From an uncultured bacterium (lineage in GTDB: Bacteria; Bacillota; Clostridia; Oscillospirales; Acutalibacteraceae), in contig CASDTH010000003.1 of NCBI GenBank assembly GCA_949283655.1, positions 1 through 64,000 on the forward strand: a stretch of 64,000 bases of DNA. The letters are read 5' to 3'. This document shows positions 1-7,689 of this stretch, in pieces. Positions within the stretch are counted from its first letter, which is position 1. The number at the start of each line of letters is the position of its first letter. The notes under the pieces are model-generated. The model ran no database searches. It had not been told where the DNA came from and saw only the letters and a list, made by a program, of their open reading frames with translations. Both the position numbers and the translations under genes were made by a program.

Positions 1-132
1 CCTATAAGGTTCCTTTTTTCTCCATCCCTTCTGGCTTTGTTTACTGATAAGCTAAATCGTCGCCCGCGAAAATGCCTGGGTTGGAAATCTCCTCTTGAAC
101 TCTTTTTCCACAAACCGTTGCACTTCACTTGA
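1..132 (+). mobile_element. IS30-family transposase, C-terminal fragment (cut by window edge)
   Basis: Frame 1 is open from the left edge to TGA at 130-132. Its last ~28 residues (around DKLNRRPRKCLGWKSP, ending LHFT) match the C-terminal end typical of IS30 transposases, where the segment N-x-R-P-R-K-C-L-G precedes a short tail. The 15 residues before it do not look like IS30, and a frame change may lie near base 45, so the copy may be damaged. The bases after the stop resemble the terminal inverted repeat region of such elements. The rest of the element lies outside the window, so whether it is intact cannot be judged. Confidence 0.6.
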
Positions 133-225
133 CAATCCGCCTCTAAAAAAAGTAGGCGGGTCTATCAACGGGAGCGCATAAAGTGTGCCTGCTCGTTGAT
201 GCCTCGCCTGGTCTTTTCCGCCGGA
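133..225. repeat. Inverted repeats between the IS30 tail and the anti-sigma gene
   Basis: Two hairpins are visible. CCGCCT and AGGCGG at about 138-159 flank a 7-A run. ATCAACGGGAGC and GCTCGTTGAT at about 172-200 form the second. Read on the minus strand, the second hairpin is followed by a T7 tract 16 bases later, so the pair could end the sigma/anti-sigma transcript. They could equally be remnants of the IS30 end. Confidence 0.35.
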
Positions 226-1002
226 TTAGCTATCCGTTGTGCCGTTTGTGCTGTATCTATGCCCTTTCTCATTGCCCCATCTACTTGCAGTTTCATGGAC
301 GTTTTTTCTATTCCCGGCGCCTTGTTCAGTGCCAGAGCTGCCGGCCAAGGCGTCGATGAAATCTAGTATTTCCTTCATAGTCATATTCTGCACTTCTTCG
401 GCTGTTATCGTGGGATCTAGTGATTGCAGCTCCAAATAGGCTCTGTATTTGCCATAGGAGAGGCCCAGCTTATGAGCCTCTTCCAATGCACTTGAGCTTG
501 CAGAATAGCAGTATGCATTTGCTTCCCCAGCGGTGCAAAGCTTTACCGCTGACAGCACTTCATTGGACTGCGTGTTATCCGCTCCAATGACGCCAATTGT
601 CATGATTTCACCATTGGATAAAAGAGAACCCACCTTTTCGTTTGTCAGGATTTGATGGATTGCATCGGTGTAGCTAAGATACTTTACATTTAGCAAATGG
701 GCGAGCTCCTGGCCATCGCTGTTAAAGCCGCGAATGGAAACAACCCTGTCGAACCGGTTTACACCCAATTCGATAGAGGGGTTTACATCGATACTGATTG
801 CAACAGTTGGCGTGAAATAGAGCCAGCATCCGCTGAATAGGAGCAGCAGAAAACATGCGGCGGCAGGGATCAGACGGTGGGAGTGTGTGTGCACCGCTCG
901 CTGATATCCTTTTGTCTTTTGAGAGAGGAATGCTTTTGTGCTGTCCTTTAACTGCTCTTCTGCATGTATTTTGTTAAATGCGTTTTTCAGCCGGTCATTC
1001 AT
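226..1002 (-). CDS. RsgI-like transmembrane anti-sigma factor
   Basis: About 258 residues. A ~43-residue cytoplasmic head is followed by one membrane segment (~44-63). The extracytoplasmic domain begins V-A-I-S-I-D-V-N-P-S-I-E-L and continues N-R-F-x-x-V-V-S, the signature of the RsgI middle domain. In characterised RsgI proteins the Asn-Pro bond (here ~N74-P75) is an autoproteolysis site. RsgI proteins normally hold SigI, yet here the upstream neighbour is an ECF sigma gene. The start at 1002 gives the usual ATGA-type overlap with the sigma stop; a GTG at 1026 would lie deeper inside sigma. The C-terminus is polar and carries no carbohydrate-binding module. The family call is confident, the partner assignment is by context. 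Confidence 0.75.
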   Translation of the reverse strand: MNDRLKNAFNKIHAEEQLKDSTKAFLSQKTKGYQRAVHTHSHRLIPAAACFLLLLFSGCWLYFTPTVAISIDVNPSIELGVNRFDRVVSIRGFNSDGQELAHLLNVKYLSYTDAIHQILTNEKVGSLLSNGEIMTIGVIGADNTQSNEVLSAVKLCTAGEANAYCYSASSSALEEAHKLGLSYGKYRAYLELQSLDPTITAEEVQNMTMKEILDFIDALAGSSGTEQGAGNRKNVHETASRWGNEKGHRYSTNGTTDS

Positions 1003-1479
1003 CCCCGTCACCCCCCAACTTTTCACGAAGTAGTTGCTTGGAGCGAGTTAGAAGTGTGTAAATGGTGTTCGCATTTTTTCCTAAAATTTTACTGATCTCT
1101 GGGGCAGTGTAATCTTCGTAATAATGAAGATACACCACATCCCTATATTTGGGCGGGAGGGAAAGCACTGCTTCCAGCACTTCCCTGTCGTCCACCGGTA
1201 TTTCTGGCAATGATTCGACAAGAATTTCATCTAAAGAAATGTACGGTTACGAAAAAAACTTTTGAGCAAATCTTTACAAGCATTGATTGTCACACGGATA
1301 AACCATGCTTTCTCATGCTCTGCGCTTTCAAATACAACGGAGCTAAGAAGATATTTCAAAAATACAGTTTGAAATATATCCTCGGTATCAGCATTATTCT
1401 TTAGATGTATCATGCAAAGCCGCCGAACCATATCGGAGTAGTGTTCAATGGCCTTGTCTACCTCTTGTTCGCTCCGCAT
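995..1479 (-). pseudogene. ECF-type RNA polymerase sigma factor, frameshifted
   Basis: The 5' part (1479 to 1231) encodes an ECF sigma region 2, with D-T-E-D-I-F-Q-x-V-F and H-E-K-A-W-F-I-R-V-x-x-N as landmarks. It stops at TAG just after R-N-R-T. The 3' part in another frame resumes as S-L-D-E-I-L-V-E-S-L-P-E-I-P and continues through region 4 (L-P-P-K-Y-R-D-V-V-Y-L-H-Y-Y-E, helix-turn-helix) to 995. One missing base at about 1237-1242 accounts for the break, since restoring it gives a ~162-residue protein of normal ECF length. The upstream alternative frame is closed by TAA, so any ribosomal frameshift would have to happen within ~16 bases. RBS AGGTG lies 8 bases before the ATG. It is either an inactivated gene or a base-calling error. 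Confidence 0.8.
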
Positions 1480-1492
1480 ATCTGATCACCTG

Positions 1493-1804
1493 CTATCTCT
1501 GTCCATCTCGAAAGCCATGGCCCAGGCCAATCCCCCGGTTATGGCAGTTGCCGCGGGCATCGCCGCCTTCATCCGTAAAAGAACGCCTACACTCCCTTTG
1601 CTTCGTGCCACGATAATCGCACACGCCGTCCTGATCCGCATCGGTATAGTGGCAAAATGTGCCGCTCAAATCACAAACGCCATTTTCATCCGAATCCACA
1701 AAGCGCTTGCCCTGTTCCGCTTCTGATCCGGCGGCGATCGAACCGGTTAACCCCATGGATAACAGCAGCATCACCGCAATCGTCCCAACAAATACTCTTT
1801 TCAC
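1493..1804 (-). CDS. Small secreted protein with Asp-rich calcium-type repeats
   Basis: 103 residues from a GTG start (GGAG about 10 bases upstream). The N-terminus is a signal peptide: basic MKR, a hydrophobic core to about residue 22, then a small-residue AAG-type cleavage region. The mature part carries two D-x-D-x-D/N-G-x-C-D motifs (DSDENGVCD, DADQDGVCD), resembling calcium-binding loops of thrombospondin type-3 or dockerin type, each with a cysteine. The tail is Gly/Arg/His-rich. It is the first gene of the sigma/anti-sigma group on the same strand, 13 bases before the sigma ATG, so it may be a target or ligand of that pathway. No function is known to me. Confidence 0.65.
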   Translation of the reverse strand: MKRVFVGTIAVMLLLSMGLTGSIAAGSEAEQGKRFVDSDENGVCDLSGTFCHYTDADQDGVCDYRGTKQRECRRSFTDEGGDARGNCHNRGIGLGHGFRDGQR

Positions 1805-2050
1805 TCAAATTTCTCCGTATGATCAGGATAGTCATTTTTGACCTCACCCTTAATACGAATGGCTTTGCACAATCCATTCAGCATTCTAACGATTTTTTTG
1901 ATTCACGTGAAGCATATCCTTTGCCGTTTGTGCCGCTTAGAGTATGGCCGCCGGACAAGGACTGCAAGCGCTTGGCCAGAGGATGGGCCCGGCATAGCAT
2001 AGAGGCGTTTTGAGCGCGCGATAGGAAAGCTGCTAGGAAAGCCATGATGA

Positions 2051-3097
2051 TTAGTGCGCCACCCTTAACCATCGAAAAGCGGGAAGCTTTTCGAGCTTCA
2101 AAATCACAAATGTGGCTAGCAAGCAAATGGTAATAATCATGAGGAACCGGATCAGAAAATAGTCTTGAAATCCTAAAGCTGTGGACAGGAAGCCGACCGC
2201 AGGGATACACATCCCATGCAGGCAATAAATGATGGTGCTGGCCTTGCGTAAGGTCGCACAGCGCGGAATCTGTACATGCGACGTGCAGAGAAAAAGAAAC
2301 AGGAAAATCGACAACGGAATTAAAGAGACAAAGCAATCGGTTTCCCCTAGGACATTCGCAGATTTTAATAGATAAATTTCAACATAAGCGATAATGGAAA
2401 ACAAAAAGATCAATCCCAAATCCCATTTGCGGGGGATGCGAAAAAGCGCGTCTTGATGCTCTGCAATCCATTTCCCAAGGGTGAAGTAAAAAACGCCTGC
2501 TAAAATAGAATTGGGAGGGAAAACGAAAATCGTTTTCACTGCTTGGAAAAATTGCGTATTCAGAAGCCCACTATAAGCGCTGGTGGCGATGCAAAAGGCA
2601 TAGATCAGGAAGGAAACGATCAGCAATTTTGTAGTGGTAAGCCTTTTTCCGAGCCAATAGACAAAGCAGGCGGAAAAAATGGTGCTCATCAGATACCAGG
2701 AACCCTTAAAGGTAGAAGAAAATAACGCCTGCTTGACGAAGGACCCCAGTGTATGTAACGTCAACCCCTTTTCGAAAATACGCACATAAAAAATCCACGG
2801 AAGGTTTACGCAAAACCAAAATCCATATAGAGAGGCGATGCGTCTTACGAAATGGCAAAACGCTTTTTTTTCGAGACGGCTATTGGGCTCCGGATGTTTT
2901 GAAAACAGAAGAAAAGCAGAAGTGATAAAAAAGAAAGGGACGCCGATTCGCGCTGGAATCTGGCACAGCCAAAATTGCACGGCCGCTCCGGCTCCGGATA
3001 AGGCCTTGCTGTGCATCGCTACGATCATGATGCTGACAATAAATTTCATCAGATCGAGAGCATCATACTGCCGCCTGACTGCGATGGTTTGTGCCAT
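2051..3097 (-). CDS. Acyltransferase family 3 membrane protein
   Basis: 348 residues with about ten hydrophobic segments. It begins with the family-typical Y-D-A-L-D-L-M-K-F-I and continues to M-H-S near residue 28, where the catalytic-type His of acyltransferase_3 proteins sits. These enzymes transfer acetyl or other acyl groups to sugars of cell-wall or surface polysaccharides at the membrane. There is no SGNH domain, so it is the membrane part only, as in many O-antigen/exopolysaccharide acetyltransferases. RBS AAGGAG lies about 10 bases before the ATG. It is 82 bases downstream of the MATE gene on the same strand. Substrate unknown. Confidence 0.75.
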   Translation of the reverse strand: MAQTIAVRRQYDALDLMKFIVSIMIVAMHSKALSGAGAAVQFWLCQIPARIGVPFFFITSAFLLFSKHPEPNSRLEKKAFCHFVRRIASLYGFWFCVNLPWIFYVRIFEKGLTLHTLGSFVKQALFSSTFKGSWYLMSTIFSACFVYWLGKRLTTTKLLIVSFLIYAFCIATSAYSGLLNTQFFQAVKTIFVFPPNSILAGVFYFTLGKWIAEHQDALFRIPRKWDLGLIFLFSIIAYVEIYLLKSANVLGETDCFVSLIPLSIFLFLFLCTSHVQIPRCATLRKASTIIYCLHGMCIPAVGFLSTALGFQDYFLIRFLMIITICLLATFVILKLEKLPAFRWLRVAH

Positions 3098-3179
3098 ACA
3101 CGATCATCTCCTTGACACTTGTTTGAAGCTATTGTATCATACTTCGCCCTCAAAGGAATGAATATGTTGCAGTATTTTT

Positions 3180-4517
3180 TCACGTTTTTGTGCGCTGCTT
3201 TTTCTGTGTAAAGTAATAAAAAATTCCCGTCAAATCCGCCAGAATCCATCCGGTCGGAACGGCGGCCCAGATTCCGGTGACACCGATTGCCGGGATAGGG
3301 GAGATCGCATAGGCGAGCGCCACTCGGGTGCCGAGAGAGATAACGGTTAAAACGACGGACATTCCAGGCCTTTTGACCGCGCGGTAAAACCCATAAAGGA
3401 GGAATAACAGGCCAATACCCACATAAAATGTGCCTTCCACTCGCAGGTAATGAACACCCGCTGCAATGATTTCTGTTTCCTCGGGTTGTATAAACAGCCC
3501 CATGAGTGGCTCTGCAAAGAAACAGACGATTGCGCTGATGATGCAGCAAAATAAAATGGTGCAAAGCGTTGCGCTGTGTATGCCTTTTTGGATGCGTTCC
3601 TGCTTCCCGGCGCCATAATTTTGTGCGATAAAAGTGGAAAAAGCGTTCCCAAAATCCTGAACAGGCATATAGGCGAAGGAATCAATTTTGACAGCTGCCG
3701 CGAACGCCGCCATAATTACCGCGCCGAAGCTGTTGACCAATCCCTGAACCATCAGAATGCCAAGATTCATAATGGATTGCTGCACGCAGGTCAGCAGGGA
3801 GAGGCTGCAAATTTCCTTTGCAACGCTGCAGTCCCATCGCATATGCCGTTTTTTGATACGCAGCTGCGGCAGGGCACACAGCACGTAACAGGCAAGCCCT
3901 AACCCGGAAACAAACTGGGAAAGCACAGTGGCAATGGCGGCGCCTTGGACACCCCAATGGAATACCAACACAAAAACGAGATCTAATAGAATGTTCAGCA
4001 CGGCTGAAATCCCTAAAAACAAAAGCGGTGTGGCCGAATTCCCAATGGAGCGAAGCAGGGCGGCAAAATAGTTATAAAGGAAGGTCGCGCTGATCCCCCA
4101 GAAGATGACCCAAAGATATTCACGCATGAGCGGAGCTACCTGCTCGGGCGCTTGAAGCGCACGAATGATCCAATCCAGCCCGCAGAAAGAGAGCAGATTC
4201 AGCAGCAGGGTGAGACCAGCGGTCAGAAGAAAGGAGAGAAACATGCTGCGCTTGAGGCGTTCCTCATCCTTTCGGCCGAACTGGATAGAGAATACTGCCC
4301 CGCTGCCCATGCAGAGGCCGAGCAGGATCGAGGTCAAAAAGGTCATCAATGTATAGGAGGAGCCGACCGCAGCAAGTGCGTCTGCCCCGAGGAACTGCCC
4401 GACCACCCAGGTGTCAGCCACGTTATAAAGCTGCTGGAGCAGGTTACCGGCAATCAGCGGCAGGGCAAACCGCAAAAGCTTACCAGTAATATTGCCCGTG
4501 GTTAAATCGTGTTTCAC
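3180..4517 (-). CDS. MATE family multidrug/cation exporter
   Basis: 445 residues, twelve predicted membrane helices in two related halves. The N-terminus (T-T-G-N-I-T-G-K-L-L-R-F-A-L-P-L) and the following G-N-L-L-Q-Q-L-Y-N-V-A-D are typical of the NorM/DinF-like MATE subgroup abundant in Clostridia. Such proteins export drugs or metabolites in exchange for Na+ or H+. I chose the GTG at 4517 because GGAGG sits 7 bases upstream; the ATG 33 bases earlier lacks such a site. A TTGACA-17-TAATAT promoter lies at 4565-4593. The divergent Lrp-type gene is a plausible regulator. Confidence 0.88.
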   Translation of the reverse strand: MKHDLTTGNITGKLLRFALPLIAGNLLQQLYNVADTWVVGQFLGADALAAVGSSYTLMTFLTSILLGLCMGSGAVFSIQFGRKDEERLKRSMFLSFLLTAGLTLLLNLLSFCGLDWIIRALQAPEQVAPLMREYLWVIFWGISATFLYNYFAALLRSIGNSATPLLFLGISAVLNILLDLVFVLVFHWGVQGAAIATVLSQFVSGLGLACYVLCALPQLRIKKRHMRWDCSVAKEICSLSLLTCVQQSIMNLGILMVQGLVNSFGAVIMAAFAAAVKIDSFAYMPVQDFGNAFSTFIAQNYGAGKQERIQKGIHSATLCTILFCCIISAIVCFFAEPLMGLFIQPEETEIIAAGVHYLRVEGTFYVGIGLLFLLYGFYRAVKRPGMSVVLTVISLGTRVALAYAISPIPAIGVTGIWAAVPTGWILADLTGIFYYFTQKKQRTKT

Positions 4518-4564
4518 TGTGTACCTCCACAATAATGAAACGTTAATCATTCATTTCGTATAAA

Positions 4565-4593
4565 ATATTAGCATTACAATTAATATATGTCAA
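4565..4593 (-). promoter_or_regulatory. SigA-type promoter of the MATE gene
   Basis: On the minus strand, TTGACA (4588-4593) and TAATAT (4565-4570) are separated by 17 bases. It lies 48 bases upstream of the GTG start and faces away from the Lrp promoter 16 bases further on. Confidence 0.7.
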
Positions 4594-4608
4594 ATAATAT
4601 CTTTCTAA

Positions 4609-4637
4609 TTGATTTTAAAAAGCAAGTATGGTATTAT
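4609..4637 (+). promoter_or_regulatory. SigA-type promoter of the Lrp-family gene
   Basis: TTGATT (4609-4614), 17-base spacer, TATTAT (4632-4637). It lies 73 bases before the chosen ATG and excludes starts upstream of ~4645. Promoter and MATE promoter are back to back, so one bound regulator could govern both. Confidence 0.65.
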
Positions 4638-4709
4638 TCATTCATAAACCGCGAGGCCGCAGCAGGCCTTGGCAGAGCACGATGTAAAAAAACGAATGAG
4701 AGGATGAGG

Positions 4710-5171
4710 ATGGTGTATCTGGATCAGCTGGATGCGCAGGATCAAAAAATTTTATCGTTGCTGATCGAAAACGCCCGGTATACCTATTCAGAGATTGGGG
4801 AGAAGATCGGGATATCTCGCGTGGCAGTGAAAGCGCGGATTGACGCGCTGGAAAAAAGAGGGGTTATCGAGGAATATACCACGATTATCAACCCACAGAA
4901 GTTGAGCGGGGCGGTTTCCTGTTATTTTGAGCTGGAGGCAGAGCCGGCGTATCTGCAAGAAATCATAGAGCGGCTATACCACAATGAGACGGTAACGCAA
5001 ATTTATCGTATGACCGGCCCCTGCTGCCTGCATGTGCATGCTGTCGCCTCATCACAGGAGGATCTGGAGCGCCTGCTGCATCAGGAGATTGACCATCTGC
5101 CTGGCGTGCGGCGGGTCAACAGCCGGGTGATTCTATCCCGCATCAAGGATGTAAAAGGTCTTCGACTTTAA
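4710..5171 (+). CDS. Lrp/AsnC family transcriptional regulator
   Basis: 153 residues. Residues ~5-60 form a winged helix-turn-helix (L-D-A-Q-D-Q-K-I-L-S-L-L, then S-E-I-G-E-K-I-G-I-S-R-V-A-V-K-A-R). The remainder is the RAM/AsnC ligand and oligomerisation domain ending in V-N-S-R-V-I-L-S-R-I-K-D. Such proteins bind amino acids and regulate transport or metabolism genes, often as octamers. The start at 4710 is set by GAGAGG six bases upstream; an ATG at 4704 abuts that site. It is divergent from the MATE exporter, which makes amino acid export control an attractive but unproven role. Confidence 0.85.
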   Translation: MVYLDQLDAQDQKILSLLIENARYTYSEIGEKIGISRVAVKARIDALEKRGVIEEYTTIINPQKLSGAVSCYFELEAEPAYLQEIIERLYHNETVTQIYRMTGPCCLHVHAVASSQEDLERLLHQEIDHLPGVRRVNSRVILSRIKDVKGLRL

Positions 5172-5207
5172 AAAGCAGAGTAATTTCTGCACTTTGGAAA
5201 ATTTTTG

Positions 5208-5236
5208 TTGTTTTCATGCTGTGCTTGTGCTATCAT
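5208..5236 (+). promoter_or_regulatory. SigA-type promoter of the GAPDH-II/PGK operon
   Basis: TTGTTT (5208-5213), 17-base spacer, TATCAT (5231-5236). It is 43 bases before the GAPDH ATG, and the operator-like palindrome at 5243-5254 overlaps the expected transcription start. Confidence 0.6.
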
Positions 5237-5242
5237 AATAAC

Positions 5243-5254
5243 GCAAACGTTTAC
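5243..5254. promoter_or_regulatory. LacI-family operator-like palindrome
   Basis: GCAAACGTTTAC has the central CG and AAACGTTT core of LacI/PurR/RbsR-family operators (compare the PurR core GCAAACGTTTGC). It sits 7 bases after the -10 element, where a repressor would block initiation. No LacI-family gene is in the window, so the regulator would be elsewhere. The core is short enough that chance cannot be excluded. Confidence 0.5.
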
Positions 5255-5278
5255 ATCTTTGAAGGAGGCGTTTCTCTC

Positions 5279-6307
5279 ATGGATAAAGTAAAAGTAGGCG
5301 TCGTCGGGTATGGCACCATCGGTCAGCGCTTGGCGGATGGCGTAGCTTTGCAGGGCGATATGGAGCTTGTTGGCGTGGCGGATGTGGCCCCGACCCTGGC
5401 CATCCGTGCGTTGAAGGAGAAGGGCATGCCCTATGCGCTCTATCTCTCTGTGGAGGAGCATCGCGCGGAGTTTGAGGCGCTTGGTATCCCAGTCTCCGGC
5501 ACGATTGCCGATCTGATCGAGCAATGCGATGTGCTGCTCGATGCGACCAATGCGGGTGTCGGCGCGAAAAACCGTGTACTCTACGAGCAGGCCGGTAAAA
5601 AGGCAATCTTTCAGGGCGGCGAGAAAAACGACGTGGCGGATGTATTCTTCCACGGCTATGCAAACTTTGAAAAAGGCGTAAACAAACAGTTTTTAAAGCT
5701 GACAAGCTGCAACACCACGGGCCTGATCCGTGCAGTGGATTGCCTCGACCGTGCCTATGGCATGGAGCGTGTAGCGATCACGATTGTTCGCCGTGTGGCG
5801 GATCCTGGCGATTATCACAGGGGCTTGACGAACGCATTGCGCATTGACAAGGCGCCGAGCCACCAGGCGGTGGATCTGATGACGATTATGCCGCATGTGG
5901 CGGCGACGGGCATCCTCATCCACACGCCGGTCACGCACGGTCATATTATCACAGTGGTAGCGCACGGCAAGCAGAAGATCACAAGAGAGATGGCGCTGGA
6001 GGCTTTCAACGCACATCCCCGTATTCGTGTCGTATCAACGGACGAGGGATTTCTGGGCAACGCTTCGCTCTTTAAATATGCGCGCGATCTGGGCAATCCG
6101 CGTGGCGATATGTATGAGATCGCCCTGTGGGAGGACAGCATCGTTGAAAGCGGTGATGATATCATGTTCGCCATCAACATCCCGCAGGAGAGCGTGACGA
6201 TCCCGGAGACGATGGACGGTGTGCGCGCCTGCATGGGCATGCAGACAGATCGGGAATCTGGGACCACACAAACAAACCACTATTTGGGGATTGGAAAATG
6301 GAAGTAA
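5279..6307 (+). CDS. Archaeal-type (type II) glyceraldehyde-3-phosphate dehydrogenase
   Basis: 342 residues. It starts with a Rossmann nucleotide-binding motif (V-G-V-V-G-Y-G-T-I-G-Q-R) and has the catalytic cysteine in L-T-S-C-N-T-T-G-L (C144). This is the form of archaeal phosphorylating GAPDH, not the bacterial S-C-T-T-N motif. The family oxidises glyceraldehyde 3-phosphate to 1,3-bisphosphoglycerate with NAD(P)+. The length agrees with the archaeal enzymes (~340). RBS GGAGG is 12 bases upstream of the ATG. It overlaps the next gene by 10 bases, and that gene is an archaeal-like phosphoglycerate kinase, so the pair forms a consecutive two-step ATP-yielding module. The true substrate could be another aldehyde phosphate. 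Confidence 0.88.
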   Translation: MDKVKVGVVGYGTIGQRLADGVALQGDMELVGVADVAPTLAIRALKEKGMPYALYLSVEEHRAEFEALGIPVSGTIADLIEQCDVLLDATNAGVGAKNRVLYEQAGKKAIFQGGEKNDVADVFFHGYANFEKGVNKQFLKLTSCNTTGLIRAVDCLDRAYGMERVAITIVRRVADPGDYHRGLTNALRIDKAPSHQAVDLMTIMPHVAATGILIHTPVTHGHIITVVAHGKQKITREMALEAFNAHPRIRVVSTDEGFLGNASLFKYARDLGNPRGDMYEIALWEDSIVESGDDIMFAINIPQESVTIPETMDGVRACMGMQTDRESGTTQTNHYLGIGKWK

Positions 6308-7554
6308 AGATGACGCCGCTTGACGGCATAGATGTGAAAGGCAAGCGGGTGCTCCTGCGGCTGGATATCAATTCGCCCATTGACCCGCAGACCAAAAGAA
6401 TTGTCAACGAAAACCGGCTGAAAAAAAGCCTGCCGACGTTGCGCTATTTGGTTGAGGGTGGTGCAAAGGTAGCGGTGATCGCCCACCAGGGCGACACGCT
6501 GGATTACCAAAACCTGATCCCGCTCGCGGAGCATGCGGAGAAGCTCACCGCACTGCTGGGGCATGAGGTGCGCTATATTGATGACGTGTGCGGCCCTGCT
6601 GCCTGTGAAGCAGTGAAGGCGCTGGGGATAGGCGAGTGCATTTTGCTTGGAAACCTGCGCTATCTCTGCGAGGAGGTCAGCGGCTTTGAAAAGGAGGTTA
6701 AACTCAAGCCCTCCGAGATGCTGGATACCTGGCTCGTGCGCACACTGACGCCGTTGTTTGACCTTTATGTCAATGATGCGTTTTCCGCTGCGCACCGTAA
6801 TTGCCCGAGCATGACTGCCTTTCAGGAGGTATTGCCCACGGCGGCCGGTTTTCTGCTTTTCGATGAATACAAGGCGCTCTATCAGGTGCTGCACGGGGCA
6901 AAAAAGCCCGCAGTTTTTGTGCTGGGCGGTGCCAAGATCTCCGATGCGTTCGGCATGATGGAGGCTGTGTGTGCCAATGGCACGGCGGATCAAATCCTCA
7001 CCTGCGGTGTGACCGGCCAGGTGATGCTGCTCGCACAGGGCGTTCAGCTCGGCAAAACGACGGAGGAGTTCCTTAAGGCGCGCGATCTTTGGTGCTTCGT
7101 CGATCAGGCGAAGGAGTTGCTTCGCCGCTTCCCTGAGGTGTTTCAGCTGCCGCAGGATCTCGCTTTTGAGCGGGAGGGAAGGCGTGTGGAGATTGACGTG
7201 GCGCAGCTTCCGGCAGAAGAATCTTTTTGCGATTTGGGCGCGAAGACGGTCGCAGCCTACAGTGATGTGATTGCACATGCGGGTACGATCTTTGCCAACG
7301 GCCCGGCGGGTGTGTATGAAAACCCGCTGTTTGAGGCGGGCACGCGCGCGATCTGGAATGCCGTTTCCAATGCGCCTGGCTATTCTGTGATCGGCGGGGG
7401 CGATACGGTCAGCTCCGCTTCCAGGTTGGCCGATATTGCAAAGATCAATTATGTCTGCACGGCGGGTGGCGCAATGGTGCGCTTTATGTCCGGCAAAAAG
7501 CTTGCGTTAGTCGCCGCAATGGAAGGCGCCTATGAGCGTACTAATTGTTTTTAA
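6298..7554 (+). CDS. Archaeal-type phosphoglycerate kinase
   Basis: 418 residues. The N-domain has V-L-L-R-L-D-I-N-S-P-I-D-P, the archaeal form of the substrate motif (bacterial enzymes read R-x-D-x-N-V-P). It is followed by V-A-V-I-A-H-Q-G-D. The C-domain has the ADP-binding segment F-V-L-G-G-A-K-I-S-D and the hinge/glycine-rich region F-A-N-G-P-A-G-V-Y and G-G-G-D-T. It transfers the acyl phosphate of 1,3-bisphosphoglycerate to ADP. The ATG lies inside the end of the GAPDH gene (10-base overlap), implying translational coupling. A terminator follows at 7585. An ordinary bacterial pgk would be expected elsewhere in the genome. Confidence 0.87.
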   Translation: MEVKMTPLDGIDVKGKRVLLRLDINSPIDPQTKRIVNENRLKKSLPTLRYLVEGGAKVAVIAHQGDTLDYQNLIPLAEHAEKLTALLGHEVRYIDDVCGPAACEAVKALGIGECILLGNLRYLCEEVSGFEKEVKLKPSEMLDTWLVRTLTPLFDLYVNDAFSAAHRNCPSMTAFQEVLPTAAGFLLFDEYKALYQVLHGAKKPAVFVLGGAKISDAFGMMEAVCANGTADQILTCGVTGQVMLLAQGVQLGKTTEEFLKARDLWCFVDQAKELLRRFPEVFQLPQDLAFEREGRRVEIDVAQLPAEESFCDLGAKTVAAYSDVIAHAGTIFANGPAGVYENPLFEAGTRAIWNAVSNAPGYSVIGGGDTVSSASRLADIAKINYVCTAGGAMVRFMSGKKLALVAAMEGAYERTNCF

Positions 7555-7584
7555 AGGTGTTTTTAAAGGCTATAAAATTTTATT

Positions 7585-7620
7585 GGGCAGGGGTCTTGTA
7601 TCCCTGCCTGTTTTGTTTTA
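7585..7620 (+). terminator. Rho-independent terminator after PGK
   Basis: GGCAGGG (7586-7592) pairs with CCCTGCC (7602-7608) and is followed by a T-rich tract to 7619. It suggests that the LarA-like gene is at least partly a separate transcript from GAPDH-PGK. Confidence 0.75.
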
Positions 7621-7689
7621 GAATGAAGATCGGACGATATTCTGGCGAAAAATTGAACAATTATTTCGATGATCTATGGAGGGCTTGCC

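Noticed and set aside
1237-1257. Programmed -1 frameshift in the ECF sigma gene
   Set aside because: The 7-T run leads to frames that are closed; the break maps nearer T-F-L / S-L-D, with no slippery heptamer and no following hairpin recognised.
1878-2336. Minus-strand frame partly downstream of the acyltransferase
   Set aside because: It overlaps the acyltransferase gene and has no RBS or recognisable domain; the signal-like stretch near 2060 is probably chance.
6280-7278. 332-codon minus-strand frame opposite the PGK gene
   Set aside because: Shadow of PGK; composition rich in His/Arg/Leu with no domain.
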